Source of the DNA: an uncultured Desulfobacter sp.
Lineage (GTDB): Bacteria > Desulfobacterota > Desulfobacteria > Desulfobacterales > Desulfobacteraceae
Length of the DNA stretch: 64,000 nucleotides
Direction of reading: 5' to 3'
Assembly: GCF_963665355.1 (NCBI RefSeq)
Contig: NZ_OY762229.1
Span: 434,001 to 498,000 of the forward strand
Shown: one piece after another, positions 53,399 through 62,735 of the stretch
Position numbering within the stretch: position 1 is the stretch's first letter
How the letters are laid out: each line of letters starts with the position of its first letter
Notes under the pieces: generated by a model
The model's database searches: none
What the model was told of the DNA's origin: nothing
What the model saw: only the letters and a program-made list of their open reading frames with translations
Program-made: the position numbers and the translations under genes

Positions 53399-54013
53399 CT
53401 ATTTTATTGCAACAAGTTCAACAGTGAAGACCAATGTCGAGTACGGTTCAATGGTTCCCCCGCTGCCGGCTGATCCGTAGGCAAGCTCAGATGGAATATA
53501 CAGTTCATATTTTGAGCCCTCGGCCATAAGTTGCAGTGCTTCCGTCCAGCCTTTAATGACACCATTGAGTGGGAAAGTTGTTGTTTGTCCGCGTTTGTAT
53601 GAACTGTCAAATATTTTACCATCAAGGGTTTTGCCTTCATAATGCGTTTCAACAGTATCGGTGGCAGTCGGTTTTTTACCGCTGCCTTCAATGATTACTT
53701 TATACTGAAGTCCGCTTTCGGTGGTTTTCACCCCCTCTTTTTTACTATTTTCTTCAAGAAATTTTTTTCCGGCTTCAACGTTCTTTTTACCTGATTCCAT
53801 CCGCGTTGCCTGTTTTTTGTCCTCCATTGCCCTTTGAAAATTTTGCATAATATGCCGCATTTCACCAACAGGCATTTCGGATTCTTTGCCGTTAAAAGCC
53901 TCAATAAACGAATCCGCAAAAAGTTTAGGATCAATCTCAAAACCCTGTCTTCTAAAATCACCACCGACACTTTGTCCAAGAACGTAACTGACCTTATCTA
54001 AATCAACTTTCAT
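53399..54013 (-). CDS. fklB: FKBP-type peptidyl-prolyl isomerase
   Basis: 204 residues: N-terminal dimerisation helices (VSYVLGQSVGGDFRRQG ... FADSFIEAFNG), a linking helix (ATRMESGKKNVEAGKKFLEE), and the FKBP domain (ESGLQYKVIIEGSG, DTVETHYEGKTLDGKIFDSS, FPLNGVIKGWTEALQLM, YIPSELAYGSAGSGGTIEP). Active-site Tyr, Asp, Phe and Trp positions are present. No signal peptide, so cytoplasmic like FklB rather than FkpA. Confidence 0.9.
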   Translation of the reverse strand: MKVDLDKVSYVLGQSVGGDFRRQGFEIDPKLFADSFIEAFNGKESEMPVGEMRHIMQNFQRAMEDKKQATRMESGKKNVEAGKKFLEENSKKEGVKTTESGLQYKVIIEGSGKKPTATDTVETHYEGKTLDGKIFDSSYKRGQTTTFPLNGVIKGWTEALQLMAEGSKYELYIPSELAYGSAGSGGTIEPYSTLVFTVELVAIK

Positions 54014-54144
54014 TTTAATTCCTTACCCCTCATATACGGTTTTTATAAAAATCCGCTTAATATACACAAAAAGCGACCTGGTTGCATTAAAAACCTGTGG
54101 TAATACCATCCCTTTGATATGATAATTGCGCCCCATGCCGGTAT

Positions 54145-54285
54145 ATGGTGCTTGTAGTCAATAATGCAAAGGTGGCCATTATTGAAATGGGAGCAGGCCT
54201 TGCCGTACCTACGGTAAGATACAAATCCCAACGAACCGGCCGGAACTTAAATTCAACCCTGATACGCATCAATCCAAAGGAACCT
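54145..54285 (+). pseudogene. Sir2-like (NAD-dependent deacylase) C-terminal fragment
   Basis: About 47 residues resemble the last conserved block of sirtuin-like proteins: NNAKVAIIEMGAGLAVPTVR, then LIRINPKEP. The Rossmann core, zinc site and catalytic His are missing. Lies between two minus-strand genes. Confidence 0.4.
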
Positions 54286-54302
54286 ACAAAAAAACAACAG
54301 GT

Positions 54303-56327
54303 TCAATTACTTTTTTCATCCAGTATATTTCTCAATTTTACAGATAGGGCCTGTTTTGAAAAGGGTTTATTGATAAAATTGAGACCCTCATCTAATATGC
54401 CTCTATGGGCAATCACATTGCTGGTGTATCCTGACATATACAGGCATTTTATATTGGGGCTTCCCTTCAAAATAGTGTGGGCAAGTTCTCGTCCGTTCAT
54501 TGAGGGCATCACAACATCGGTTATCAACAAGTCAATTTTTTTATTGTAACGGTTACAAATCCGGATCGCATCTTCTGGTGTATTAGCCGGTAAGACCATA
54601 TAACCAAGTCGTTCCAGCATTGTTTTTGTCATTTGAAGAATTGCCTGCTCATCTTCCACCAGAAGAATTGTTTCAGAACCTTTTTGTAAATTTTCTGTTG
54701 CAATGACAGGTTCCTGGGGCTGACAACCCTCGTGTCGTGGTATGTATATTTTGAAGGTAGTGCCTTGTCCTGGTTCGCTATATACATTTATAAACCCATT
54801 GTTTTGTTTTATAATTCCATATACCGTTGCAAGCCCCAGTCCAGTTCCCTTTCCGTTCTTTTTAGTTGTAAAAAAGGGCTCGAAGACCCTATCGATAGTC
54901 TCTTTATCCATGCCACCGCCATTGTCACTGACGCCAATGAGGACAAACTCGCCAGGGGAGAATCCCCGATGTTCTCTACAATAATTATTATCAAAACAAA
55001 TATTGTCGGTTTCAATAGTGACTTTACCGACGCCTTTTATGGCATCCCTTGCATTGATGCACAAATTGGCCAATATCTGATCGACTTGTGACGGGTCCAT
55101 CTTAACGGACCATAACTGCTCATTCGGGTTCCATAACAGGTCGATATCTTCCCCAATCAATCTTTTCAGCATGTTAAGCATTCCGTCAATTGCGCTGTTT
55201 GGGTTAAGAATTTTCGGTAAAATCGTTTGCTTGCGGGCAAAGGCAAGTAACTGACGAGTCAGATCGGCAGAGCGTTGGGCAGCTTTTTTTACTTCATGAA
55301 TTCTTCGGAGCAAGGGACTGTCAGGGGTGATATCCTCCTGCAGCATTTCAATATTACCAAGAATAATGCTCAGCATATTGTTGAAATCATGCGCTATACC
55401 CCCGGCAAGCCTTCCCACAGATTCCATTTTTTGTGATAGTTGAAGCTGCCGTTCCATGTTTTTACGCGCTGTTATATCCTGGGTCACACCATATGTTTTC
55501 ACCGTTTTGCCACTTTCGTCCTTAACGGCAAAATGATGAACGCTGGCGTAGCCGACTTGCCCATCAGCGTATATTATCCTATGTTCCAGTTGATTGCTGA
55601 AGTCGGGATCGGGAGTTTCGATGGCTCTACGGATCCCCTCTCCAACGCAATCCCTGTCTTCAGGATGCAGAAAACGCTGGGAGTATTCCGCCGACGACAT
55701 GGTATACCCGCCAATTTCCTTGGATGTGGTGCAAAAAAGTTTGTAGAAATAATCATTGAACGTAAAAAGGTCCTTGGCTATATCATATTCCCAAGGACCG
55801 AGATTGGCTATTTCCAAAGCGTTGGACAACTGAGTCTGTAATTTATTCCGCTCCTCTTCATCCTTCTTACGCTCAGTGATGTCCTGCACTACCCCTTTTA
55901 TTTCAGTGAGGTTACCGTTGTCATCATAGACGCCCATAAAGCTTGAGAAGTAGTGCCCTATACTGCCATCGGGTCTGAGGAATTTTTGTTCATAGGAGCC
56001 GACTTCATGGCTTTCGATTGCTTTTCGGATGAGTTCTTTATCGCGTACGTGATCCTCAGGCCAAGGGGATAACTGTAGAATGGAATCAATCTGAGGCGTG
56101 AATTCTTTAGGGTCAAGTCGGAAAATTTCAAATACTTCCTTGGACCATTCCACTTTACCTGAGCTTACATCCCAAGACCAATGACCCATGTGGACCAATT
56201 GCTGGGCTTCTCTCAATCTGTTTTCGCGATCCTGAAGTTTACTTCCAGCGTCCTTGAGTTCAGATAATTTTTCCTCCAATGCCTGAATTCTTTGCACCAA
56301 TTCTTCATAGGTAGGTTTTTCAGACAT
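54303..56327 (-). CDS. PAS-containing hybrid histidine kinase
   Basis: 674 residues, no membrane segment, so cytoplasmic. Order: short coiled coil (TYEELVQRIQALEEKLSEL), two PAS/PAC modules (about 45-290), HisKA with GGIAHDFNNMLSIILGNIE, HATPase (NLCINARDAIKG, DNGGGMDKETIDRVFEPFFTT, GTGLGLATVYGIIKQ), and a C-terminal receiver (LLITDVVMPSMNG). The HDFNN box is the type seen in hybrid kinases that report to internal receivers. No output gene is next to it. Confidence 0.9.
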   Translation of the reverse strand: MSEKPTYEELVQRIQALEEKLSELKDAGSKLQDRENRLREAQQLVHMGHWSWDVSSGKVEWSKEVFEIFRLDPKEFTPQIDSILQLSPWPEDHVRDKELIRKAIESHEVGSYEQKFLRPDGSIGHYFSSFMGVYDDNGNLTEIKGVVQDITERKKDEEERNKLQTQLSNALEIANLGPWEYDIAKDLFTFNDYFYKLFCTTSKEIGGYTMSSAEYSQRFLHPEDRDCVGEGIRRAIETPDPDFSNQLEHRIIYADGQVGYASVHHFAVKDESGKTVKTYGVTQDITARKNMERQLQLSQKMESVGRLAGGIAHDFNNMLSIILGNIEMLQEDITPDSPLLRRIHEVKKAAQRSADLTRQLLAFARKQTILPKILNPNSAIDGMLNMLKRLIGEDIDLLWNPNEQLWSVKMDPSQVDQILANLCINARDAIKGVGKVTIETDNICFDNNYCREHRGFSPGEFVLIGVSDNGGGMDKETIDRVFEPFFTTKKNGKGTGLGLATVYGIIKQNNGFINVYSEPGQGTTFKIYIPRHEGCQPQEPVIATENLQKGSETILLVEDEQAILQMTKTMLERLGYMVLPANTPEDAIRICNRYNKKIDLLITDVVMPSMNGRELAHTILKGSPNIKCLYMSGYTSNVIAHRGILDEGLNFINKPFSKQALSVKLRNILDEKSN

Positions 56328-56457
56328 AACTTTTTTACCTCCTGTCGATCGTCCCGGGTTGTGCTTGCATCATTGGCACCCCCTGCTGTTTGCCCACTCA
56401 AAAGGTGTTGATAAAGAACAGTAACAAAGATGGTAAACAGCCTGATGAACAATCATT

Positions 56458-56485
56458 ATGATTTGTGAATCATAATCACATTATA
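56458..56485 (-). promoter_or_regulatory. Promoter and dyad upstream of the PAS hybrid kinase
   Basis: TATAAT on the minus strand (plus 56480-56485) is followed by a perfect dyad ATGATT-TGTG-AATCAT (56458-56473), where transcription would start, 130 bp before the kinase ATG. The -35 is poor (TTTGCC), so an activator may be needed. Confidence 0.4.
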
Positions 56486-56604
56486 CAAATCAAAATTAAA
56501 AGGCAAAAAATATCCTGAGATTTGGAAGGTTACTGCTATTTAGGAATGGCAGGCAGGATAGTTCAAACATACCCCAACACCGTATTCAATAACAAAAATA
56601 TTCA

Positions 56605-57150
56605 TTAGTGACATTTGTCTATAAGCATCCGGGACCGAGACTGAATATCCTTCACCTCTATCTTCGATATTCCTAAGGAAAGCAAAAAGTCATGGTGGGC
56701 TCTTGGGGATCGAAATTCAAATTCGGCGTGCCATTTCATCATGGCTGGTTCGTCCATGCCGGCAGCCTGAAGCATTTTTACCCACATCTGTTTGTCAATG
56801 ACAGGCCCGCAAACGTCACTGGTCATTTCTTTGAGTAAGCGGATTATGGATTGCTGCTGACTCCGCAAATCTGTTATCTGCTGTCCGATTTCCCATAGTC
56901 GATTCTTAAGTATTTTTACACTTGGGGCATTATTCGAAGACAGCATTTTTTTTATATCAGCCAGAGCCACCCCTATATTGCGCAAGGTACAGATTTGAGC
57001 AAGTCGATCACGATCTCTTTGGGTATAGAGGCGATAACCCGCCTCTGATCTATCAGAAGGGATTAAAAGACCAATTCGATCATAGTAAAGCAGGGTGCTG
57101 CGCGAAAGATCGAATAATCTGGCCAGTTGAGAAATGCAATAGGTTTTCAT
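56605..57150 (-). CDS. MerR-family transcriptional regulator
   Basis: 181 residues. N-terminal MerR winged helix (YCISQLARLFDLSRSTLLYYDRIG ... GYRLYTQRDRDRLAQI), a dimerising helix (QITDLRSQQQSIIRLLKEM), and a C-terminal domain of about 55 residues (MWVKMLQAAGMDEPAMMKWH, ARAHHDFLLSLGIS). That domain is homologous to the whole 61-residue protein encoded just upstream. No metal-binding Cys pattern of metal-type MerR. Ligand unknown. Confidence 0.85.
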   Translation of the reverse strand: MKTYCISQLARLFDLSRSTLLYYDRIGLLIPSDRSEAGYRLYTQRDRDRLAQICTLRNIGVALADIKKMLSSNNAPSVKILKNRLWEIGQQITDLRSQQQSIIRLLKEMTSDVCGPVIDKQMWVKMLQAAGMDEPAMMKWHAEFEFRSPRAHHDFLLSLGISKIEVKDIQSRSRMLIDKCH

Positions 57151-57195
57151 TTTTTAAAAAGAATGGCGACAGCCAATGCTGTCGCCACTTTTGTC

Positions 57196-57381
57196 CTATT
57201 TGCTGTTGTCCCGGATCTCAACGATTTTTTCGGGAGGAATCCCCAACCAGGAAAGAAAAGCCTTGTGTCCCTCCGGGTGTTTTTTTTCAAAATTATAATG
57301 CCATTTTTTCATTTGATCTTCAGTCAGCCCGATTTGCTTGAACATATCAACCCAATCTTCTTTGGTCAATTGATGTTGCAT
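57196..57381 (-). CDS. Free-standing homologue of the MerR C-terminal domain
   Basis: 61 residues from ATG 57381 with AAAGGAG 9 bases upstream. Sequence WVDMFKQIGLTEDQMKKWH, then HKAFLSWLGIPPEKIVEIR aligns along its whole length with residues about 125-175 of the neighbouring MerR protein. It lies 45 bp upstream of that gene on the same strand, so both are on one transcript. It may sense the same signal or modulate the regulator. Not enzymatic as far as seen. Confidence 0.6.
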   Translation of the reverse strand: MQHQLTKEDWVDMFKQIGLTEDQMKKWHYNFEKKHPEGHKAFLSWLGIPPEKIVEIRDNSK

Positions 57382-57582
57382 GATTATACTACTCCTTTTT
57401 ATGATAGGTTTCAGTTTCTGCCACGGCCATGACAATGCCAGTTTTAAACTGTAAACCTATAAACGGGTCAAGAACTTTATTTTATTGTGTGAAATCGTGT
57501 CCCGTTTTATCCATGGACAAAAATAAGCCTTGCTGATATGAAAACCCATTGAGCTGATAACCTAATTAACAAATACGGTACA

Positions 57583-58359
57583 ATGAACAAGACCAGTATT
57601 GAGGAGCGCGACCAGCACCTCATAAAAAAATTCCGGAATATTATTGAAGAGAAGAAGTGGCTTGAGCCCCAGGAACCTGAACCCCCAAGACACCCATGGC
57701 CCCTCTTCACGCTGGCAGGAATAATCCTGGGGTTAGGTATCATGCTCATAGCCTTTTACATGATTCCAGAACACGTGCCGACGGATTCCCCATCCACTCC
57801 GGAAAAAGTTGAGACCGCCGCCCCGGAAAATCCGGCGCCCCTGGCCCAGCAGACATTCCCTGATGGTGAAAAACTCAATCGTCCCGATGAAACCCAGGTC
57901 CCATCACCGCTTCCTGAACCAGCCCCTGTTCTGCCGACAGAAGATGTACCACCTCCTTCCGAGGTAGTACAGGCCATAGAGACAGACCCCATGGAGATAC
58001 TTCCGGAGGTTGTCAGCAACACCGATGTGACCATCGACGAACTGGTTATTTGCCGCCACATCAAAAACAGGATGTATATCTCTCCGGAAAACCGTTTTTC
58101 CATGGCAAACGGTGCAGCCCCTGTGGTCTGGACATGGATGAACGTCCTGACCGACAAGCCGCCCCAGACTCTGACCCATATCTATTACCTTAACGGAGAA
58201 CCTTACAGCCGGGTCATTCTCCAGGCCCCCTACCCCAGGACCCGCACCTGGAGCAAGGTGACACTGAACAGACCCAAGCTTGCCGGATCATGGCGTGTGG
58301 ACGTTGTGGACAGCGGCGGTCAGGTCCTGGCAAGAGCCGATTTCATTGTCGAAATCTGA
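57583..58359 (+). CDS. DUF2914-domain membrane-anchored protein
   Basis: 258 residues. Cytoplasmic start of 40 residues, one membrane helix (PLFTLAGIILGLGIMLIAFYM), a long Pro/Glu-rich spacer (about 65-145), and a C-terminal DUF2914 domain (ELVICRHIKNRMYISPENRF, VVWTWMNVLTDKPPQTLTHIYY, RTWSKVTLNR, GSWRVDVVDSGGQVL). The domain likely lies in the periplasm. Function unknown. Stands alone. Confidence 0.75.
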   Translation: MNKTSIEERDQHLIKKFRNIIEEKKWLEPQEPEPPRHPWPLFTLAGIILGLGIMLIAFYMIPEHVPTDSPSTPEKVETAAPENPAPLAQQTFPDGEKLNRPDETQVPSPLPEPAPVLPTEDVPPPSEVVQAIETDPMEILPEVVSNTDVTIDELVICRHIKNRMYISPENRFSMANGAAPVVWTWMNVLTDKPPQTLTHIYYLNGEPYSRVILQAPYPRTRTWSKVTLNRPKLAGSWRVDVVDSGGQVLARADFIVEI

Positions 58360-58375
58360 AAGAGAATATTTCCAC

Positions 58376-58510
58376 CTAACTGCCTGAAACTTTAAACACA
58401 GAAATCATATGGCTTAAAGTAACTGAAAGATCCGTCAAACGGGTGGCATTTTGATTCATCTGGTGACTGTTATCAGTCATCTTTTCGGCCACGCCATTCA
58501 TCCCCAGTGC
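58376..58510 (-). pseudogene. Methyl-accepting chemotaxis protein, C-terminal fragment
   Basis: About 40 residues (NGVAEKMTDNSHQMNQNATR, then LTDLSVTLSHMISVFKV) match the last helix of chemoreceptor signalling domains. Upstream of this the frame turns into unrelated hydrophobic sequence, so only the tail is left. No ligand or hairpin-tip domain. Confidence 0.5.
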
Positions 58511-58671
58511 CGGCCAATCTATGCGAAAATTTTCGCAGAAACCCCAATAAATGCAAATCCCGGGCACGAAAAAAATACAGGCCAGGATTTTTAACAAGTT
58601 AAGGCACCCTTGGTGTCAGGAACTGAAATCAGGAGGATGTGGTCAGGCACCAGATTCCATGTTGGGACCTC

Positions 58672-59070
58672 TTAGGATTTCTTATAGTATTGTTTAAATT
58701 CTTCCGAAGGTTCGCGGTCGGAGTAGATGTAAACACTGTTCCCAATGGGATCCATAACCGAAAACCCTCTGTCTCCCCAGGGGTGATCTTCCAATGGCAT
58801 TGTGGCCTGTAACCCGGCTTGGGACAGTCTCATATATTCGGCATCAACATCATCGACTTTGAAATTGAGCATGACGCCTGAACCGTCAAATGTCGGCATA
58901 TCTCCTTGGGGCCGCATAAATTGAATGCTGGGGCCCTCCTGACCAATTATCAGATTGATATACCAGCCGCAGTCAAAAATGGCCTTTGCTGAAAAATATT
59001 GACTGTAAAATTCACGACAAGCATCGACATCGTTTGTGCAAAAACAGGTAGAGAGTTCATTTGTTTTCAT
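58672..59070 (-). CDS. Glyoxalase/VOC superfamily protein
   Basis: 132 residues, one VOC domain: LSTCFCTNDVDACREFYSQYF, IQFMRPQG, LNFKVDDVDAEYMRL, DPIGNSVYIYSD. The four usual metal ligands are not all obvious. ATG 59070 has AAGGAG 6 bases upstream. It follows the EamA gene by 51 bp; that gap contains a C11-A10 homopolymer (on its own strand) close to the ribosome-binding site. Confidence 0.75.
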   Translation of the reverse strand: MKTNELSTCFCTNDVDACREFYSQYFSAKAIFDCGWYINLIIGQEGPSIQFMRPQGDMPTFDGSGVMLNFKVDDVDAEYMRLSQAGLQATMPLEDHPWGDRGFSVMDPIGNSVYIYSDREPSEEFKQYYKKS

Positions 59071-59085
59071 GGCAGCTCCTTTTTC

Positions 59086-59106
59086 TTTTTTTTTTGGGGG
59101 GGGGGG
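59086..59106. repeat. T10-G11 homopolymer tract
   Basis: Ten T followed by eleven G on the plus strand. It lies between the EamA gene and the VOC gene, 16 bases before the VOC start. Tracts of this length slip during replication. Could also be an assembly-sensitive spot. Confidence 0.7.
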
Positions 59107-59121
59107 ATTTTCGTTCAAACA

Positions 59122-60006
59122 TCAGTTAAAAATTACAAGGTATGCGCCGGCGACTGCCAGCACAATGGCGGCCAGCCGCTGGGCCGTCATCTTTTCCTTA
59201 AGCCATACCGTGGCCAGAATAAAAATAAAGATAACGGACATCTGGTTCAAAACGCCGGCCCTGGACACGGTGGTGTATTTCATCCCCGCCACCCAGAGCA
59301 GCAGGGCAATATAGTTGCCGCTCACCGTTGCCGGAAAAGCATTAACCCAGGCCTTTGAAAATTTAAGTTCCCCGGCAATCCTCATGCGCTCCGGGTGGCA
59401 CAACACAATGGGCACTAGACCGATCACACCGGCCGTCACCCGGATAAAGGTGGCCCAGAATACATCAGCCTGGTCCAGCACATCCTTGGCAATGACAATG
59501 CCCAGAGCCATGAACATCATGGCAAGCAAACCTGCGCAAATCCCCCAAATCTGAGAGCTCTTGGGTATGGTTCCAAGTTTCAAATCGGTTAACGGTACGG
59601 CCCCCACCAGTATGGCGCAAAGGACCAGACCGCCGCCCATGATTCCCAAAACACCCATGCGTTCTCCTAAAAGGATGTAGGAAAACCCGAGCACACAGGG
59701 CAGATACAGGCATTCCACCACAGCCACCATGCCGGCCCCCAGGTGGTTCAGGGCGGAGAAATAAAATATGTCAGCCAGGGTAATGCCCAATAATCCCGAC
59801 AGGGCAAGAATCCACCACACACGAGGCGCCACATCGGGGAAAAAAGGGGTGCCCAACACCAGCATGGTCAGACCCACCAGAACCATGGCCACAGCACTTT
59901 TATAAATATTCAGGGCAATGGGCGAGAAGCTCTCCCCTGCTTTTTTGAACAGGATAACGGCAAAGGCCCAGAAAAATGCGCATCCCAGAGAAAAGGCTGC
60001 TCCCAT
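59122..60006 (-). CDS. EamA/DMT-family transporter
   Basis: 294 residues with ten membrane helices and two EamA repeats (LGCAFFWAFAVILFKKAGES ... and GICAGLLAMMFMALGIVIAK ...). LAMMFM and LLWVAGMKYTTVSRAGVLNQ mark the second repeat. Likely exports a metabolite or amino acid. It lies 26 bp downstream of the MaoC-like gene on the same strand. Confidence 0.85.
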   Translation of the reverse strand: MGAAFSLGCAFFWAFAVILFKKAGESFSPIALNIYKSAVAMVLVGLTMLVLGTPFFPDVAPRVWWILALSGLLGITLADIFYFSALNHLGAGMVAVVECLYLPCVLGFSYILLGERMGVLGIMGGGLVLCAILVGAVPLTDLKLGTIPKSSQIWGICAGLLAMMFMALGIVIAKDVLDQADVFWATFIRVTAGVIGLVPIVLCHPERMRIAGELKFSKAWVNAFPATVSGNYIALLLWVAGMKYTTVSRAGVLNQMSVIFIFILATVWLKEKMTAQRLAAIVLAVAGAYLVIFN

Positions 60007-60032
60007 AAATTCCCTTCCGGCGTTCCCCGGTA

Positions 60033-61046
60033 TCAGATTGCTGTGGAAGAAAAGCGGAAACTGCCTTTCAGGTGGGGTACACCTGTTGCTTCGTCCCGCA
60101 GTTCAAAGCCGGCATCCGTTTCCGAAAACGCATAACCAAGGGTGATCCGGGCAGGCATGAAAATCGGCAGTTTCAGATATCCGTCCATCCCCGTCAGCTC
60201 CGGATACCCCGCAGCCTTCCCAAGACTTGCCCCGGCCCGGGCCATACTCCAGATGCCGTGGGCAATGGGTTGTTTAAAGCCCATGGGCCGGGCGGTCCAG
60301 GTATAAAGGTGGTGGGGGTTGACATCCCGGGATACGGCCGCATAACGCCGACCTGTATTTCCAGGCACCTCAATGACCTCCTTCACCGGCAAAGGCGTAT
60401 CCTGGGGTGGCTGTTTTTTCGCCCTTGGCCCCCTGATTTTGGACCGGGTCAGATAGGTGGCAATTCCCTGCCACACCAGATCTTTTTCTTCCGCCTCATC
60501 AAAGGCCCTGGCTGCCGGATCGCCCCCTGCCATGGCCGCTTCCATGAGAAAACGGGATACGAGGCCTTTTTCTGTCCGGGTCATGTCTAAAATCCGGCAG
60601 TAGAGATCCAGTTTAAAGCCCGGTTCCACCGGCCGGACCAGCTCAAAGGACTGGGCGGTCTGGATCAGTCCCATGGGGCTGACGGGAAAGAACGAAGACG
60701 ATATATACCGTGACATAATGGGGATGAACAGGGACTGGATAAATGATGGCGGCACATGGGCTCTGTCCATGTCGTATCCGCATACCTGCCGGAACCGGCT
60801 TACCCTATCCGGGTCAACAGTGACACCGGGATAAACCACGCAGGCGTTTTCAAGGATTGTATCCGGGGCCGGGGTCGCGGGACGGACCATGGACAGGCTG
60901 ACCAGCCGGGCAAAGAGTCCCGGGATTGAGGGCGGGGCATCCATGACAATCACCCGGCCTTGGCCTGAAGGAAGAAACACAGTGTCAAGCACAGTATCCA
61001 GAGGCATGATGTTCATATCCTGTTTTGCATTAAAATTCCCAGGCAT
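60033..61046 (-). CDS. MaoC/hotdog-type dehydratase-like protein
   Basis: 337 residues with two hotdog folds. The first half carries the substrate-side fold (YPGVTVDPDRVSRFRQVCG, FIPIMSRYISSSFFPVSPMG). The second half has the hydratase-2-like motif RDVNPHHLYTWTARPMGFKQPIAHGIWSMA with Asp and His at catalytic positions. Substrate is likely a CoA- or ACP-bound enoyl. The ATG at 61046 is preceded by GGAG; a GTG 14 codons upstream is possible. Divergent from gdhA. Confidence 0.75.
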   Translation of the reverse strand: MPGNFNAKQDMNIMPLDTVLDTVFLPSGQGRVIVMDAPPSIPGLFARLVSLSMVRPATPAPDTILENACVVYPGVTVDPDRVSRFRQVCGYDMDRAHVPPSFIQSLFIPIMSRYISSSFFPVSPMGLIQTAQSFELVRPVEPGFKLDLYCRILDMTRTEKGLVSRFLMEAAMAGGDPAARAFDEAEEKDLVWQGIATYLTRSKIRGPRAKKQPPQDTPLPVKEVIEVPGNTGRRYAAVSRDVNPHHLYTWTARPMGFKQPIAHGIWSMARAGASLGKAAGYPELTGMDGYLKLPIFMPARITLGYAFSETDAGFELRDEATGVPHLKGSFRFSSTAI

Positions 61047-61239
61047 CCTATCATCTCCGGCAGGCTTGTCAATATACGGGTCAAACACGAACTCTCAAAG
61101 AAATTTCCTTCACGGCCTTCCCAAGCCATGGTAGAATTAGTTGTCTATGTTCAAAAGGTGTCCGACGATTTTGCCGGTACCGGGACCAATCTTTCAATGG
61201 CACAAAGTAATCACCCTTAAATGCAGGAGACGATTCAAT

Positions 61240-62589
61240 ATGGAATCCATCATGGACATTGTCAAAGGCAGAGACCCTTATGAAAAAGAATTCCACCAGG
61301 CGGTTCACGAGGTAGCGGAATCCGTAAAACCCGTGCTTGATAAAAATCCGGAATACCGGCATGCAGGCATCATGGAGCGTATAGTGGAACCGGAGCGCGT
61401 GATTCAGTTCCGGGTGCCCTGGGTGGATGACCAAGGCCGGGTGCAGGTGAACAGAGGTTTTCGCATCCAGATGAACTCGGCCATCGGTCCCTACAAGGGA
61501 GGGTTGCGATTTCACCCCTCCGTGAACCTGTCCATCCTGAAGTTCCTTGCCTTTGAGCAGGTCTTTAAAAACGCGCTGACCACGCTTCCCATGGGCGGCG
61601 GCAAAGGTGGGTCCGACTTTGACCCCAAGGGGAAATCCGACTTTGAGGTGATGCGGTTCTGCCAGAGCTTCATGACGGAACTGTACCGCCACATCGGCCA
61701 TAACACGGATGTCCCGGCAGGTGATATCGGCGTGGGAGGCCGGGAGATCGGTTATCTGTTCGGCATGTATAAAAAGCTTAAAAATGAATTTTCCGGTGTG
61801 CTCACCGGCAAGGCCCTGAACTGGGGCGGTTCCCTGATCCGGCCCGAGGCCACGGGGTACGGTTCTGTGTTCTTTGCCGATGAGATGCTGGCCACCCGGA
61901 ACGACAACCTGAAAGATAAAATCTGCCTGGTGTCCGGTTCGGGCAACGTGGCCCAGTATACCACAGAGAAGATCAACCATCTGGGCGGAAAGGTGGTGAC
62001 GCTCTCCGATTCATCGGGCTACATTTATGACGAGGAAGGCATTGACGAAAACCGCCTGCAGTGGATCATGTACCTTAAAAATGTAAAACGTGCCCGTATC
62101 AAAGAGTATGTGGAAAAATATCCCAAGGCCCGGTACACGCCCGTTGACGGTAGCCTGGATCACAATCCCCTGTGGGATCATAAAGCTGATTGCGCGTTTC
62201 CTTCCGCCACCCAGAACGAGATCAATGCCAAGGATGCCCAGAACCTGGTCAACAACGGTGTGTTCCTTGTGTGCGAAGGCGCAAATATGCCGTCAACCCC
62301 GGAAGCCATTAATATTTTCCTGGATCACAAGCTGCTCTATACCCCGGGCAAGGCATCCAATGCCGGGGGCGTGGCTGTATCCGGCCTGGAGATGTCCCAG
62401 AACTCCATGCGCATTAAATGGTCCAGGGATGAGGTCGAAGCCAAGCTCAAAGGCATCATGCAAAGCATTCACCACGCCTGCCTGGATGCGGCCGAAGAGT
62501 ACGGGACGCCCGGCAACTACGTGAACGGCGCCAACATTGCTGGGTTTGTCAAGGTGGCCGACGCCATGATGGATCACGGCATTGTCTGA
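61240..62589 (+). CDS. gdhA: NADP-dependent glutamate dehydrogenase
   Basis: 449 residues, hexameric class. Catalytic Lys in LPMGGGKGGSDFDPKGKSD, substrate Lys in GPYKGGLRFHP, catalytic Asp in VPAGDIGVGGREIGY, Rossmann GSGNVAQYTTEKI, and SNAGGVAVSGLEMSQN at the end. It assimilates ammonium into glutamate. ATG 61240 has AGGAG 9 bases upstream; earlier starts would add 33 unlike residues. A good terminator follows. It links to the gab pathway via glutamate/2-oxoglutarate. Confidence 0.95.
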   Translation: MESIMDIVKGRDPYEKEFHQAVHEVAESVKPVLDKNPEYRHAGIMERIVEPERVIQFRVPWVDDQGRVQVNRGFRIQMNSAIGPYKGGLRFHPSVNLSILKFLAFEQVFKNALTTLPMGGGKGGSDFDPKGKSDFEVMRFCQSFMTELYRHIGHNTDVPAGDIGVGGREIGYLFGMYKKLKNEFSGVLTGKALNWGGSLIRPEATGYGSVFFADEMLATRNDNLKDKICLVSGSGNVAQYTTEKINHLGGKVVTLSDSSGYIYDEEGIDENRLQWIMYLKNVKRARIKEYVEKYPKARYTPVDGSLDHNPLWDHKADCAFPSATQNEINAKDAQNLVNNGVFLVCEGANMPSTPEAINIFLDHKLLYTPGKASNAGGVAVSGLEMSQNSMRIKWSRDEVEAKLKGIMQSIHHACLDAAEEYGTPGNYVNGANIAGFVKVADAMMDHGIV

Positions 62590-62598
62590 TTGCGACTC

Positions 62599-62696
62599 AA
62601 AGGTCAGGCTGGTACAAAGTGAAATCAATATTGCCGGAAACAGGATATTTGAATACCTTTTATTGATTCATTGGTATAGCCTGACCTTTTGTTTTA
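62599..62696 (+). terminator. Terminator after gdhA
   Basis: AAAGGTCAGGCT (62599-62610) pairs perfectly with AGCCTGACCTTT (62678-62689), followed by TGTTTT. The loop is 67 bases. The structure could also serve the minus-strand gene at 62736. Confidence 0.6.
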
Positions 62697-62735
62697 AATC
62701 AATAAACGTTGAGCCTGACGTTATTTTCTATCTTT

